From: an uncultured Verrucomicrobiota bacterium | GTDB taxonomy: Bacteria > Verrucomicrobiota > Verrucomicrobiae > Verrucomicrobiales > DEV007 | DNA: 36,090 nt | Assembly (NCBI GenBank): GCA_902591645.1 | Contig: CACJBM010000011.1 | Coordinates: 1-36,090 of the forward strand | Reading direction: 5' to 3' | Part shown: piece after piece, positions 8,953 to 17,183 of the stretch | Layout of the letters: the number at the start of each line of letters is the position of its first letter | Position numbering within the stretch: the stretch's first letter is position 1 | Notes under the pieces: model-generated | What the model saw: only the letters and a program-made list of their open reading frames with translations | The model's database searches: none | What the model was told of the DNA's origin: nothing | Program-made: the position numbers and the translations under genes

Positions 8953-9093
8953 ATGTTAAAAATGAAAAATAATAAACCTTGGGAAGGCCCCACTGAAGAT
9001 GCCAAATTACAAATATCAAAAGATGTCAGCACAATAGAAAAGGCTCAATATTGGGCAGATGAAGACATCGAAATAGCTAGCTCTTATAAATAA
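8953..9093 (+). CDS. Small hypothetical protein, 46 residues
   Basis: I do not recognise this protein. The reading frame starts at ATG 8953 and ends at TAA 9091-9093. It is preceded by AAAGGAAG (8937-8944) eight bases away, one of the best Shine-Dalgarno matches in the window. The product begins MLKMKNNKPWEGP and is then largely polar, with many Asp, Glu and Lys residues and a central segment that could form a helix (about residues 22-42). It has no signal peptide or membrane segment. A second in-frame Met at residue 4 is a less likely start. It lies alone between the divergent M16 peptidase and nadK. It could be a true small protein or a chance frame; the ribosome site argues for the former. 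Confidence 0.5.
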   Translation: MLKMKNNKPWEGPTEDAKLQISKDVSTIEKAQYWADEDIEIASSYK

Positions 9094-9229
9094 TAATTGG
9101 AGCTTAAACAGTAAGAGATTCCCCCTAGTTTAATAATCTATATAAGAGTCTATTTTCTTATTAAAATTAAAGATCATTTAATAACTGAAGTCTAATTTAT
9201 TAGTAATTGAACTCTTGGTCAAAACTGCC

Positions 9230-9241
9230 GTAAGTTCTTAC
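9230..9241. repeat. Palindrome GTAAG-TT-CTTAC upstream of nadK
   Basis: A perfect 5-bp inverted repeat with a two-base centre, flanked by ACTG and CAGT that extend it imperfectly. It lies about 50 bp before the nadK ATG, where an operator or leader hairpin could be. The rest of 9094-9287 is AT-rich, and I see no convincing promoter in it. Confidence 0.3.
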
Positions 9242-9287
9242 AGTTGCGATTTAGACAAAATACAAAGAGAGTAAAAGCAACGGAACA

Positions 9288-10151
9288 ATGAAAGTTGCGC
9301 TCATCTATAAGAAAAGCGTCTGGGAGCTGTTTAGCAATTCCAAGGATAGTAATGTCAGTTCTTATATTTCTGGGAAAGCTGAGGCAAAGCAGGCATTTCA
9401 AGAAAGCCACCAGATTCAGCAAAACACAATTCAAACTGTCCAAAATGCACTGAGTGCATCTGGTGCAGAAATCAATATGGTCTACAGATCTGAAATTACT
9501 GAATTGGCCATAAAATCTGCAGACCTAGTGATAAGCGTTGGTGGTGACGGTACCTTTTTAGAAACTTCCCACTATATTACGGACAGCACTCCGATAATCG
9601 GTGTGAATTCAGATCCTGTCAGAAGCGTTGGGTTCTTCTGCTCCACCAATGGAAATAATTTTGAGGACTTATTTAATGATTTGAACAATGCACCAAAGAC
9701 AAAATTATCACGTATCTCAATGAAAATAGATGGGGAAATGGTCGGACCTCCTGTCCTTAATGATATATTGTTTGCAAATCCGAATCCTGCCGCTACTACC
9801 CGATACGAAGTTAGCGGTGAAGCATATCGTAACAGTGGAATTCTTATATCAACTGCTGCAGGATCAACTGCATGGTCCTTCCAAGAAGGCCTTGACCCCT
9901 TACCATTGACAAGTAATAAATTTCAATTCATACATCGAGGCACACGAGAGCTTGCTTCAGGAATAAATTCCTCTCTGAAAATTGATTCTCTTACAAGAAA
10001 AGGAAAACTATTCATTGATGGAGAGCACTACTCTTTACCATTATGCATTGGACAATCACTAGAAATTAAATGCGGACAACCAATTAATGTCATTGGCAAC
10101 CTCGAATTAAAGCGAGCTCAATTCATTCAACAATATCTTAAATCTTCTTAA
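9288..10151 (+). CDS. nadK: NAD kinase
   Basis: A 287-residue cytoplasmic kinase that makes NADP from NAD and ATP or polyphosphate. The defining GGDGT motif lies in VISVGGDGTFLET. GVNSDPVRSVGF follows, then LNDILFANPNPA, which corresponds to the conserved LNE/D segment. The glycine-rich ISTAAGSTAWS motif and a C-terminal FIDGE segment complete the fold. Length is normal. ATG 9288 has only a weak GGAA four bases upstream. The coaD start follows the nadK stop by a single base, so the two cofactor genes are almost certainly one transcript. Confidence 0.96.
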   Translation: MKVALIYKKSVWELFSNSKDSNVSSYISGKAEAKQAFQESHQIQQNTIQTVQNALSASGAEINMVYRSEITELAIKSADLVISVGGDGTFLETSHYITDSTPIIGVNSDPVRSVGFFCSTNGNNFEDLFNDLNNAPKTKLSRISMKIDGEMVGPPVLNDILFANPNPAATTRYEVSGEAYRNSGILISTAAGSTAWSFQEGLDPLPLTSNKFQFIHRGTRELASGINSSLKIDSLTRKGKLFIDGEHYSLPLCIGQSLEIKCGQPINVIGNLELKRAQFIQQYLKSS

Positions 10152-10152
10152 A

Positions 10153-10650
10153 ATGTCCTCACCACAAAGAAAAGCAGTTTATGCTGGCAGCTTTGATCCG
10201 CTCACTAATGGACACTTATGGATGATTGAACAGGGACTTTCCCTCTTCGATCACTTGACCGTTGCAATAGGAATAAACCCCGAAAAAAATTACACTTACG
10301 GGATAGATGAAAGATTGAAGATATTAAATAAGACCCTCCCTCTCAGTGACAATTTAGATATCGCATATTTTGAAAATTTGTACCTCGTTGACTACGCGAC
10401 CGAAATAGGAGCAAGTTACATACTCAGAGGCATAAGATCCGCTCATGACTACGAATTTGAAAGGGGCATGAGACACACAAATTCTCAGCTCAAAAAAGAC
10501 ATTACGACTGTATTCTTAATGCCTCCCAGAGATTTAGCAGAAGTAAGCAGCAGCATGGTAAAAGGTCTAATTGGCCCTGAAGGGTGGGAAGAACATGTTG
10601 CTAAAATGGTACCTCCTGCAGTATTTGATGAAATTAAAGCTAATCATTAA
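10153..10650 (+). CDS. coaD: Pantetheine-phosphate adenylyltransferase
   Basis: A 165-residue nucleotidyltransferase that adds AMP to 4'-phosphopantetheine, the penultimate step of coenzyme A synthesis. The signature GSFDPLTNGH has its catalytic His at residue 21. The ILRGIRSAHDYEFE segment and the VSSSMVKGL motif near the C terminus are typical of CoaD. It is one base downstream of nadK and surely translated from the same message. Length fits the family. Confidence 0.97.
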   Translation: MSSPQRKAVYAGSFDPLTNGHLWMIEQGLSLFDHLTVAIGINPEKNYTYGIDERLKILNKTLPLSDNLDIAYFENLYLVDYATEIGASYILRGIRSAHDYEFERGMRHTNSQLKKDITTVFLMPPRDLAEVSSSMVKGLIGPEGWEEHVAKMVPPAVFDEIKANH

Positions 10651-10680
10651 TTCATAAAATTCACTTTAAGATTCTGATTT

Positions 10681-10709
10681 TTGATGCAAATTAGGCGCCC
10701 AAATACAAT
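10681..10709 (+). promoter_or_regulatory. Putative promoter of the 63-residue basic protein
   Basis: TTGATG (10681-10686, four of six) and TACAAT (10704-10709, five of six) are separated by exactly 17 bases. A start near 10716 would leave a leader of about 35 bases before ATG 10751. This suggests that the small gene is not simply the tail of the nadK-coaD operon. Confidence 0.5.
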
Positions 10710-10750
10710 TATAGTATAACACTAACGACTAAAGTTAACCTCTCGATAAA

Positions 10751-10942
10751 ATGCGCGTAAAAAGAAAATACATGAAAACGCACCTCACCCGTCCCCGTAA
10801 GGGAGGAGCTGCAAAACGTCGCCGCCAAAACGATCAAAAAAAGCGATTAATTGCTCTTGGTGTCAGTGAAGAGGAAGTGATAAAAATGAGCCCCAGAGAT
10901 GTTCTTACGATGCTCAAATACCCAGCAAAGATTAAAGGGTAA
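10751..10942 (+). CDS. Small, strongly basic hypothetical protein
   Basis: A 63-residue protein that I cannot assign to a named family. The first half is packed with Lys and Arg (THLTRPRKGGAAKRRRQNDQ), and the second half, ALGVSEEEVIKMSPRDVLTM, looks like a compact helical unit. This is typical of a protein that binds RNA, the ribosome or DNA, but no specific role is supported. ATG 10751 gives 63 residues; Met8 (10772) is a possible alternative start. Neither has a good ribosome site. A promoter-like pair lies upstream, and the gene is 100 bp after coaD. It converges with an exported protein gene. Confidence 0.75.
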   Translation: MRVKRKYMKTHLTRPRKGGAAKRRRQNDQKKRLIALGVSEEEVIKMSPRDVLTMLKYPAKIKG

Positions 10943-10959
10943 TTTTGTTAAGCTTGTTC

Positions 10960-10989
10960 TTAATTAGTTTCTTTATCAAATCTAATTAA
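10960..10989. terminator. Possible bidirectional hairpin between convergent genes
   Basis: TTAATTAG (10960-10967) and CTAATTAA (10982-10989) pair perfectly across 14 bases in the 71-bp gap between the basic protein gene and the exported protein gene. The stem is almost all A/T and no clear T-run follows on either side, so it would be a weak terminator. Confidence 0.25.
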
Positions 10990-11013
10990 TAATATCAGAA
11001 AATATTAAGGATA

Positions 11014-12060
11014 TTATTTGCCAGCGTCGGGGTCCACAGGGGCCTGCAAAAGATCTGACAATTCAGTAGGCATGTTGCTTGGGCTGATACCATTAAAGAG
11101 TTTAGCTATCCCATGCGCTTCCTTCTGCATGACAAAGTTCGTAGAAAAGTTAGGCATTCTTTTGATCAACTTCATTGATCCAATCATCGCCCTCAAGGCA
11201 AGGCCTCTTTCCTGTCCATAATTTATAGTAAAAGCACGAGAATAGTCAGTGAGAGCCTTTGATCTCATCACTCCTATCTGGCTAGCAAGCTCTTGACGCT
11301 GCTCAAGAGTTTCATCAGAATCAGGGTCTAGCTCACTCAGTTCCGCATTAACTAAATTAGACAGTTCGTCAGTTGATTTTGCCCGCAAATAAGCAATCTG
11401 CGCCATATGGTGAACGTTAATCTCGGCTTTAATAGGGAGTTCATTTGGAGCAACAGTAAAGTCTCCAATGCCAGGAATCTCAGATTCCTTAAGCTCATAC
11501 ACCTCCATCATTAAACTTAAGGGCTTCCACTTTCCTTCAGCTAAATGAGACCATCCTTGGAAGAGCCTAATTTGATCTTGCCATTTGGCCCCTAAGTTTA
11601 CTCTTTGTACCTTAAGATAAGGCTCCATCATCGAACTAAATTTACCTGTCCTCCGCAAACACTCCATGTAATAGAACACGGCCTGAGCACCAATAGAATC
11701 TTGCATCAAAGGATGCTTTGACTCAGCTAATCCTTTATAACTCTCCATTGCTTCAGCAAAGGCAGTTATGCCAGCGGCATAATCATTACGATTCCATAAT
11801 TCCATAGCATCCTTCCAATCATCGGGCTCTCGCCATGAAATTTCATGAATACTAGCCAAGGAGTAACCTGCTGCTGCTGACCCGTCCTCAAATTGGCTAA
11901 CGTATAAATTATTATCATCAGCCTTTGTAACGTAACCAGGAAAGTCCTGTTTGTTCTTACCCATTGTGAGAGTAGCAGCAATGGGTTTGGCTAATGATTT
12001 CGTGGAGATTCCTATGGAAAGGGAAATTATAATTAAAAATGGTTTAATGTAGTTTTTCAT
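11014..12060 (-). CDS. Exported protein of the ExbB/ExbD/TPR cluster
   Basis: A 348-residue protein with a signal peptide (hydrophobic residues about 5-23, cleavage near SLAKP). After it comes a short beta-rich segment (about residues 36-75, with FPGYVTKADDNNLYVSQF and IHEISW) that looks like a small barrel of the kind that mediates binding. The remainder is helical and repeat-like, resembling a degenerate TPR array. I know no named family for it. It is 53 bp downstream of the 968-residue TPR protein on the same strand. It therefore probably works with that protein in the periplasm as part of the ExbB/ExbD-driven assembly. The stop codon at 11014 faces the convergent basic protein gene. Confidence 0.8.
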   Translation of the reverse strand: MKNYIKPFLIIISLSIGISTKSLAKPIAATLTMGKNKQDFPGYVTKADDNNLYVSQFEDGSAAAGYSLASIHEISWREPDDWKDAMELWNRNDYAAGITAFAEAMESYKGLAESKHPLMQDSIGAQAVFYYMECLRRTGKFSSMMEPYLKVQRVNLGAKWQDQIRLFQGWSHLAEGKWKPLSLMMEVYELKESEIPGIGDFTVAPNELPIKAEINVHHMAQIAYLRAKSTDELSNLVNAELSELDPDSDETLEQRQELASQIGVMRSKALTDYSRAFTINYGQERGLALRAMIGSMKLIKRMPNFSTNFVMQKEAHGIAKLFNGISPSNMPTELSDLLQAPVDPDAGK

Positions 12061-12113
12061 TCAAATGGCTTGGGAGAATAAAATATTTGGAAGCTATGCG
12101 AGTACTCAGATTA

Positions 12114-15020
12114 TTAATTGGCGAAAGGATCCTTATCGTTCTCTTTGCGATACTCTCCTTCCAATGCAACATAGATGGACCTCAATATCTGATATTCAGT
12201 ATCATATTGATCGAAATACTTAGCCCACTTAAATCCGCTAACATAAGCTAGTCGGTAAGCTTTTTCCTTTTCTCCAAGGTCGTTTTGGATTTCTGCGGAC
12301 CGAGCAACGGCAGGTAATGCATACTCAATTCTGGATCCGTACCTTCCATACACATTAACATACGCACTTAGGGCTTCGGGGAATTTGTTCTGCTGATCCC
12401 GAGCCTTACCTAATTGATACCATGCCTCAGGACTCCTGCTCCCTGCCCATTTTTTATTAGCAGTAAATTCGGTCCACCTCTTTTCGGCCTCAGGCCAATC
12501 TTTCCTCTTGGAGTAATAGGAGGCTCTCTCATAAGCTGATTCGCCCGCGATATTGTTATCTCCTGTGTTTTGAATGACCCAGTCAATATTCTTCAATGCT
12601 AGTTCGTGCTTATTTTTATCTGTGCCCTTTAAATAAATTTTTGATAATGCGTTATATGCAAAGTCCTTAGCTTCCACTCCTGGTCTTTCAACTATTTCAT
12701 TGAACCAGGGAACCGACTCAGTCGGATTACTTGCCCTCAAAAAACCTCCTACCCTTGCAAGAACATAAGGAGCCAACACCTTTTTATCAAAACTTCTAAG
12801 CTCTGCAAATGCAGTGTTTATTTCCGCATTAGCTGTAGCAGGATCATCCTTTTTAATTTCTTCTAGAATATCAACTCTAGAAACTAAAAGCCATGCCAAG
12901 ACAGCCTGAGGTTGTCCGGGCTTAGTAGCCATTTCTTTTAACTTTTGAATTGTCTTATCTTCACCGAATAATTTAATTGAAACATCCCCATACTTTGCAA
13001 CTGCCTTTTCAAGATCAGCGTTTTCCTGACGGCCTAGCTGATCGATAATACTCTCCATTTTATCCAGACCTTCCTGGCCCCTGTTAACGGATTCATGGAT
13101 GAGTGCCTCTAATGCATTAGCAACTACTTGCGGCTCAAGAAAATTGTCCGGGTAGCTAGTAACGAATTCATCATAATAGTCAGCCGCTTCCTTATATTTT
13201 TCCTGAGAATTTGCTACAACTACAAGCTGACTTAACGATTCAGCAGCGACCTGATAATGCCCAGTTTTTTCAGCTATTGACTTCCCTTTGACATAAGATT
13301 CTTGAGCAGCAGGCCACTCTTTCTGTGCCTGCAGAACATCCCCTCTTAGATTCAAACTGCGGTCATAAATGTCACTCCCAGGATGGCGCTGCTCAATCTC
13401 ATCAAGCTTTTCCAAACACTGTACCATTTCATCAGTAGCAAAGTGACAAGTGGCTCTATCTAAAATAGCAAATGGCCTTAACGATGATTCAGGATAATCC
13501 TTTAGCCATTTTTCAAGAAGCGGTGATGCTACAGCCCAATTAAGCAGCTTCACTTTATTAGCTCCACGATAGTAACTAGATTCTTCAAGGTACCCGCTCT
13601 TAGGGTATTTTTTTACGTGCTGCTCAAGTATCTCATCTGCTTCTTCATATTGTCCATCATAGTAATAGGATCCACCCAAGCAAAAAAGACAAAGATCTTG
13701 TTGCGGACTATCATCTGGTAACTTAGGTAAAATACTAACAGCAATTTCGATGCATCGTGCGTAATCACCTCTACGAAACAATTGTTCCATAAGCATACTC
13801 TGAACATCTGGTTCTAATTCGTGACCCGGATACTTCTTTAAGAAATTCATCCCATGGTGTTGCGCTGAAAGCAAATCTCCGATAGAAAACGCACATCTAG
13901 TAGCATTGTATACAAGATCAGGATGAAGATCTTTTTTCCCATCCAATGATCTAGCGATTGGATAGTTCCTTGTCATGTAATCGTAAGTAGCGTAAGCGGC
14001 ACGGAAACTACCATTCTTTTCATAGATGTAGGCCAAGAGCCTTAGAGCAGCGATATCTACTGTCGTACCTCCAGAAATCTGAGCTTCATATTTATCAATC
14101 TCTTTTTGGATCTTCGCTCTAGTCGCATCACCCTTTTCAAAAGACATTCTGTCCTGAAGTTCGGAAATTACATCTTCAGTCCGAGGAACGAGCGTGAAAA
14201 ATCTAAGTGCTAAAGCATCAAGATTCTTCTCACCACTCGAAGCGTCTTGGGCAAGCTTAAGAGTCCTTTCATTGAATTTATACTTATAGCTATCAAAAGG
14301 TGAGAAACGTAGTGGCGCATCATTTTTATCCATGAAAGCAATACCATCAGCTGGTAGCGCTTTTTCTATCCACTGATTGGCAAGATCAAAGAAAGCAAGA
14401 TGTAGCATTCCTTTATCTCGGTCCCTTAACTTGTCATGATTGTCATATACCTTTTGAATTTTTTCAGTCGCTTCAGCCACATTACCTAACCTCGCATGGC
14501 AAACGCCCATATTAATATAAAGCTCAGCACCGTTGTACGTTCCCTTCTCAGGCTTCTCGCTGATAAACTTGTCGTATATTTTTAATGCCCCTTTGTACTC
14601 TTCAGCGCCCTGCTCAGCCGTACCCCACCGGTACAGCGCAACTTTGTGATAGTGGTTACGAGTGTTTGGGATACCATCGGCTACCTTGTTTGGGAAATTT
14701 TTATATGTAATCTCAAATTGTCGAGCCGCCTCTTGATATTTTTTTTGTGACATCTGACAAAGTCCAAGATGATAGTGAAGTAATCCAAATGCCGGGCCAT
14801 AATACTTCATAGCGTCTTGGCTATGGTCACTTATGACAGACATCAATACACTTGATGCTTCTGACCACTTTGCTTCCTCCATGAGAGTAACAGCCTTACG
14901 GTAATTATCATCGACTGGATTTTGAGCATCTGATCTTTCTATATTTAATACAAAAAAGCTCAGGCAAAAGAGTGTGTGAAAAGTAATAATTCTAAGATAA
15001 CGCATTACTTGTTTTTCCAT
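12114..15020 (-). CDS. Large exported tetratricopeptide-repeat protein
   Basis: A 968-residue protein with an N-terminal signal sequence (about residues 6-32, ending in SDAQ). The rest is a chain of TPR-like helix pairs. Recognisable repeats include YHLGLCQMSQKKYQEAARQF, LYINMGVCHARLGNVAEA, FCLGGSYYYDGQYEEADEIL and AWYQLGKARDQQNKFPEALS. Such proteins act as periplasmic or outer-membrane scaffolds. It follows two exbD genes after 187 bp, in which a good promoter is visible, so it may be made independently as well as from the motor operon. Met6 (15005) is an alternative start and would give a more compact signal peptide. The family is clear; the partner and cargo are unknown. Confidence 0.88.
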   Translation of the reverse strand: MEKQVMRYLRIITFHTLFCLSFFVLNIERSDAQNPVDDNYRKAVTLMEEAKWSEASSVLMSVISDHSQDAMKYYGPAFGLLHYHLGLCQMSQKKYQEAARQFEITYKNFPNKVADGIPNTRNHYHKVALYRWGTAEQGAEEYKGALKIYDKFISEKPEKGTYNGAELYINMGVCHARLGNVAEATEKIQKVYDNHDKLRDRDKGMLHLAFFDLANQWIEKALPADGIAFMDKNDAPLRFSPFDSYKYKFNERTLKLAQDASSGEKNLDALALRFFTLVPRTEDVISELQDRMSFEKGDATRAKIQKEIDKYEAQISGGTTVDIAALRLLAYIYEKNGSFRAAYATYDYMTRNYPIARSLDGKKDLHPDLVYNATRCAFSIGDLLSAQHHGMNFLKKYPGHELEPDVQSMLMEQLFRRGDYARCIEIAVSILPKLPDDSPQQDLCLFCLGGSYYYDGQYEEADEILEQHVKKYPKSGYLEESSYYRGANKVKLLNWAVASPLLEKWLKDYPESSLRPFAILDRATCHFATDEMVQCLEKLDEIEQRHPGSDIYDRSLNLRGDVLQAQKEWPAAQESYVKGKSIAEKTGHYQVAAESLSQLVVVANSQEKYKEAADYYDEFVTSYPDNFLEPQVVANALEALIHESVNRGQEGLDKMESIIDQLGRQENADLEKAVAKYGDVSIKLFGEDKTIQKLKEMATKPGQPQAVLAWLLVSRVDILEEIKKDDPATANAEINTAFAELRSFDKKVLAPYVLARVGGFLRASNPTESVPWFNEIVERPGVEAKDFAYNALSKIYLKGTDKNKHELALKNIDWVIQNTGDNNIAGESAYERASYYSKRKDWPEAEKRWTEFTANKKWAGSRSPEAWYQLGKARDQQNKFPEALSAYVNVYGRYGSRIEYALPAVARSAEIQNDLGEKEKAYRLAYVSGFKWAKYFDQYDTEYQILRSIYVALEGEYRKENDKDPFAN

Positions 15021-15073
15021 GTAGTGGTTTTGGGCTTTGTTGGGGCTTAACAGTTTACAATATAAGCATAAAA

Positions 15074-15101
15074 AGTATACCGCAGATGAATATTCTGTTA
15101 A
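15074..15101 (-). promoter_or_regulatory. Putative promoter of the TPR protein gene
   Basis: On the minus strand TTAACA (15096-15101) and TATACT (15074-15079) each match the consensus in five of six positions and are 16 bases apart. Transcription would start about 45 bases before the TPR protein ATG. It is one of the best sigma-70-type promoters I see here. Confidence 0.55.
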
Positions 15102-15207
15102 AAGTAGTTTTTATCTATCTTTTAGCTAACCGGTTCATTTCCAGTTTAATTTCATCCACTCCCTCTATTAAACGAAGAAACACTAAAAAGATTAGGTGAG
15201 AGAAAGG

Positions 15208-15672
15208 TTATTCTTCCTCGTCCCGGAAACCAGTCATTGTGATATTTTTTATCTTTACTGACGCCAAAGCATTAACAACGTCTATAAAACGTTGAGTTTT
15301 ACCGTCATCATCTGCTGCCACAGTAACCATTGGTTTACTGCCTCCATTATCACATAATTGCTTATATTCTTTTAATCGGCTTCTTAATTCAGGCAAACGA
15401 TCAGCACCCTTAGTCCCACTAGTTTGAATATTATCCCCATCATAAGTAATATTGCCGCTCGGCCCAATGACTATAGCGACAGGATCAACTTTATCAGGAT
15501 TCTCTGTAGGAATTTGGGTTGGTAAAACAATTGAAAGGTCAGTCTCATCTGGTCTCAGCGTAGCTGTAACAAGGAAGTAAATGAGCAGAAGAAATGCAAC
15601 GTCAACTAAAGACGAAATATCCAATTCCGGATCCTTATCAGCCTCTTGCCTGTATCTCCTTTTTCTCGCCAT
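15208..15672 (-). CDS. ExbD/TolR-family transport protein, second copy
   Basis: A 154-residue protein with a basic N-terminal cytoplasmic tail (MARKRRYRQ). One membrane segment (about residues 21-43) contains the essential Asp in SSLVDVAFLLLIYFLV. A periplasmic domain follows. ExbD/TolR subunits sit inside the ExbB/TolQ ring, and their membrane Asp carries protons. It starts five bases after the stop codon of the first exbD copy. The two copies differ clearly in sequence, which suggests distinct subunits rather than a recent duplication. Confidence 0.92.
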   Translation of the reverse strand: MARKRRYRQEADKDPELDISSLVDVAFLLLIYFLVTATLRPDETDLSIVLPTQIPTENPDKVDPVAIVIGPSGNITYDGDNIQTSGTKGADRLPELRSRLKEYKQLCDNGGSKPMVTVAADDDGKTQRFIDVVNALASVKIKNITMTGFRDEEE

Positions 15673-15677
15673 GCCAA

Positions 15678-16133
15678 TTAATCAAACTTTCCTGTTTTTA
15701 AAGATCCAAAGACTACCTTATTAATTCCTCCCAGAGCCGCCGCTTTCGTTACTTTTTTAACATCTCTAACAGACGCATCGCGGTGCGATCTGAGCAAAAG
15801 AGAAGGATCAGTACCTGTGTTCTTGTACCTGTCATTCCAAGCCGTCACCCTCTCGGTTATTTCATCTTCTGTTACAGTGACCTTTCCATCACCAGCTGTG
15901 AAGGTTCCATCCGAGCGAATATTAAAAATGATACGCCCTTTTGCATTTTCTGGCCGGATAGATTCATCAGCAACTGGAGGTTTGATCTGATCATCCACTC
16001 TAACGGTCACCATTCTTGAAGCCACCATAAAAAAGATCAACAAAAGAAAGACCATGTCAATCATAGGTGACATATCCATCTTTGGATCTTCTTCCTGATC
16101 CTCCAAAACGGACTGAAGTTTGGATGAGGCCAT
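15678..16133 (-). CDS. ExbD/TolR-family transport protein, first copy
   Basis: A 151-residue ExbD-type subunit. The cytoplasmic tail has an acidic EDQEEDPKMDMSP stretch. The membrane segment holds the proton-carrying Asp in MIDMVFLLLIFFMVA, and the periplasmic domain follows. An AAGAAGAGA sequence directly before ATG 16133 is a reasonable ribosome site. It lies 61 bp after exbB and five bases before the second exbD. Together they form an exbB-exbD-exbD motor operon. Confidence 0.92.
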   Translation of the reverse strand: MASSKLQSVLEDQEEDPKMDMSPMIDMVFLLLIFFMVASRMVTVRVDDQIKPPVADESIRPENAKGRIIFNIRSDGTFTAGDGKVTVTEDEITERVTAWNDRYKNTGTDPSLLLRSHRDASVRDVKKVTKAAALGGINKVVFGSLKTGKFD

Positions 16134-16194
16134 TCTCTTCTTATCCCAGTTCTAGTTCTTTCTTTTCACTTAAAAGAAATTTGCCTTTTGCCTA

Positions 16195-17025
16195 TTAAGC
16201 TTGAAATCCTTCTGGCACTTTAGCCATGGCTTGATCTGAATTAACAGCTTGATGACTAGCATCTAGCATCTCAGACAAGTCGTTATGGCAACTAGCAACC
16301 AAACCATTTAACTTATTCCTTAAGAGGAAAAAGAAGAAAATCGAAGGAATTGCTATTATCAGTCCTGAAGCTGTTGTCACCATCGCGAGTCCGATGTCAC
16401 CAGCCAGAACAGACGGGTCAGCCTGACCTTGAGATGCGAGTGTATTAAATGCACCCATCATACCAACGACCGTTCCCAACAGACCCAGCATAGGAGCTAT
16501 CTGACCAATGACCCCAAGATAACCAATCCAAGTTAAGTGTCCGCGATTCTGCTTCACTGTAAATTCAGCAATAGCATCTTCAACATCTTCTCTTCCTAGG
16601 CTCTCAGTGTCTGTCGCGTCAACATTTGGTAATGCCGCTGCCACCATCATTCCTAAATAGGTGGGGCTCGTTGATGCAACTTCAATGGCACTGCGGACAC
16701 GGCAATTTGCCATATGATCATGAAGGCTTACCTTTAAATCAGGTGGATTAAATTTACTCTCTGTTAATTGCATGAAATTATATACGATAAGTGCTACCAT
16801 CGCGATAGAAGCTAGGAGCAGCGGAAGCATCCAGATTCCTGCATCCGTAACATTATCTAGCATGGTTTTCTTTGCGACAACATCATCAGCCTCAGCATCA
16901 GCATCTTGCGCTAAAAGCTCAGGCGCGGAATAGAAGAGGAAAGTTAGGACAGCAAGGAAGGCTGCAAAAATATAAAATTGTCTACCTTGAAAGGGCTGCT
17001 TGTGATTTAACGGAGATTTAATCAT
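16195..17025 (-). CDS. MotA/TolQ/ExbB-family proton channel
   Basis: An ExbB-type subunit of about 276 residues with a signal-like hydrophobic segment (ending SAPELLAQ) and an acidic linker. Three further membrane segments follow, with family motifs MLGLLGTVVGMM and GLAMVTTASGLIIAIPS. ExbB rings conduct protons and turn or push on ExbD. I chose ATG 17025. The frame continues upstream to a TTG at 17055, where AAAGGA lies only two bases before the TTG, too close for a good site; ATG 17025 itself has no Shine-Dalgarno. It is the first gene of the motor and TPR cluster and lies after the SGNH-like gene, from which a weak terminator separates it. Confidence 0.92.
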   Translation of the reverse strand: MIKSPLNHKQPFQGRQFYIFAAFLAVLTFLFYSAPELLAQDADAEADDVVAKKTMLDNVTDAGIWMLPLLLASIAMVALIVYNFMQLTESKFNPPDLKVSLHDHMANCRVRSAIEVASTSPTYLGMMVAAALPNVDATDTESLGREDVEDAIAEFTVKQNRGHLTWIGYLGVIGQIAPMLGLLGTVVGMMGAFNTLASQGQADPSVLAGDIGLAMVTTASGLIIAIPSIFFFFLLRNKLNGLVASCHNDLSEMLDASHQAVNSDQAMAKVPEGFQA

Positions 17026-17161
17026 TGGTTTATTTTGCTTAAAAAATCTTATCAATATCCTTTGAGAATCAATTCAATATTTACTAATAATACAATTGCT
17101 CAAAATACAAATTTGCACTGTTTTAATCAAAAAACAACTATTTTGAGAGCTTAAGTGGATC

Positions 17162-17183
17162 AAAAAGATAGCCTATTATAGGC
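17162..17183 (-). terminator. Weak intrinsic terminator of the SGNH-like gene
   Basis: On the minus strand a 5-bp stem GCCTA/TAGGC has the TAA stop codon (17176-17178) in its loop and is followed by TATCTTTTT. The form is right for an intrinsic terminator, but the stem is short and would be covered by the terminating ribosome. Confidence 0.35.
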
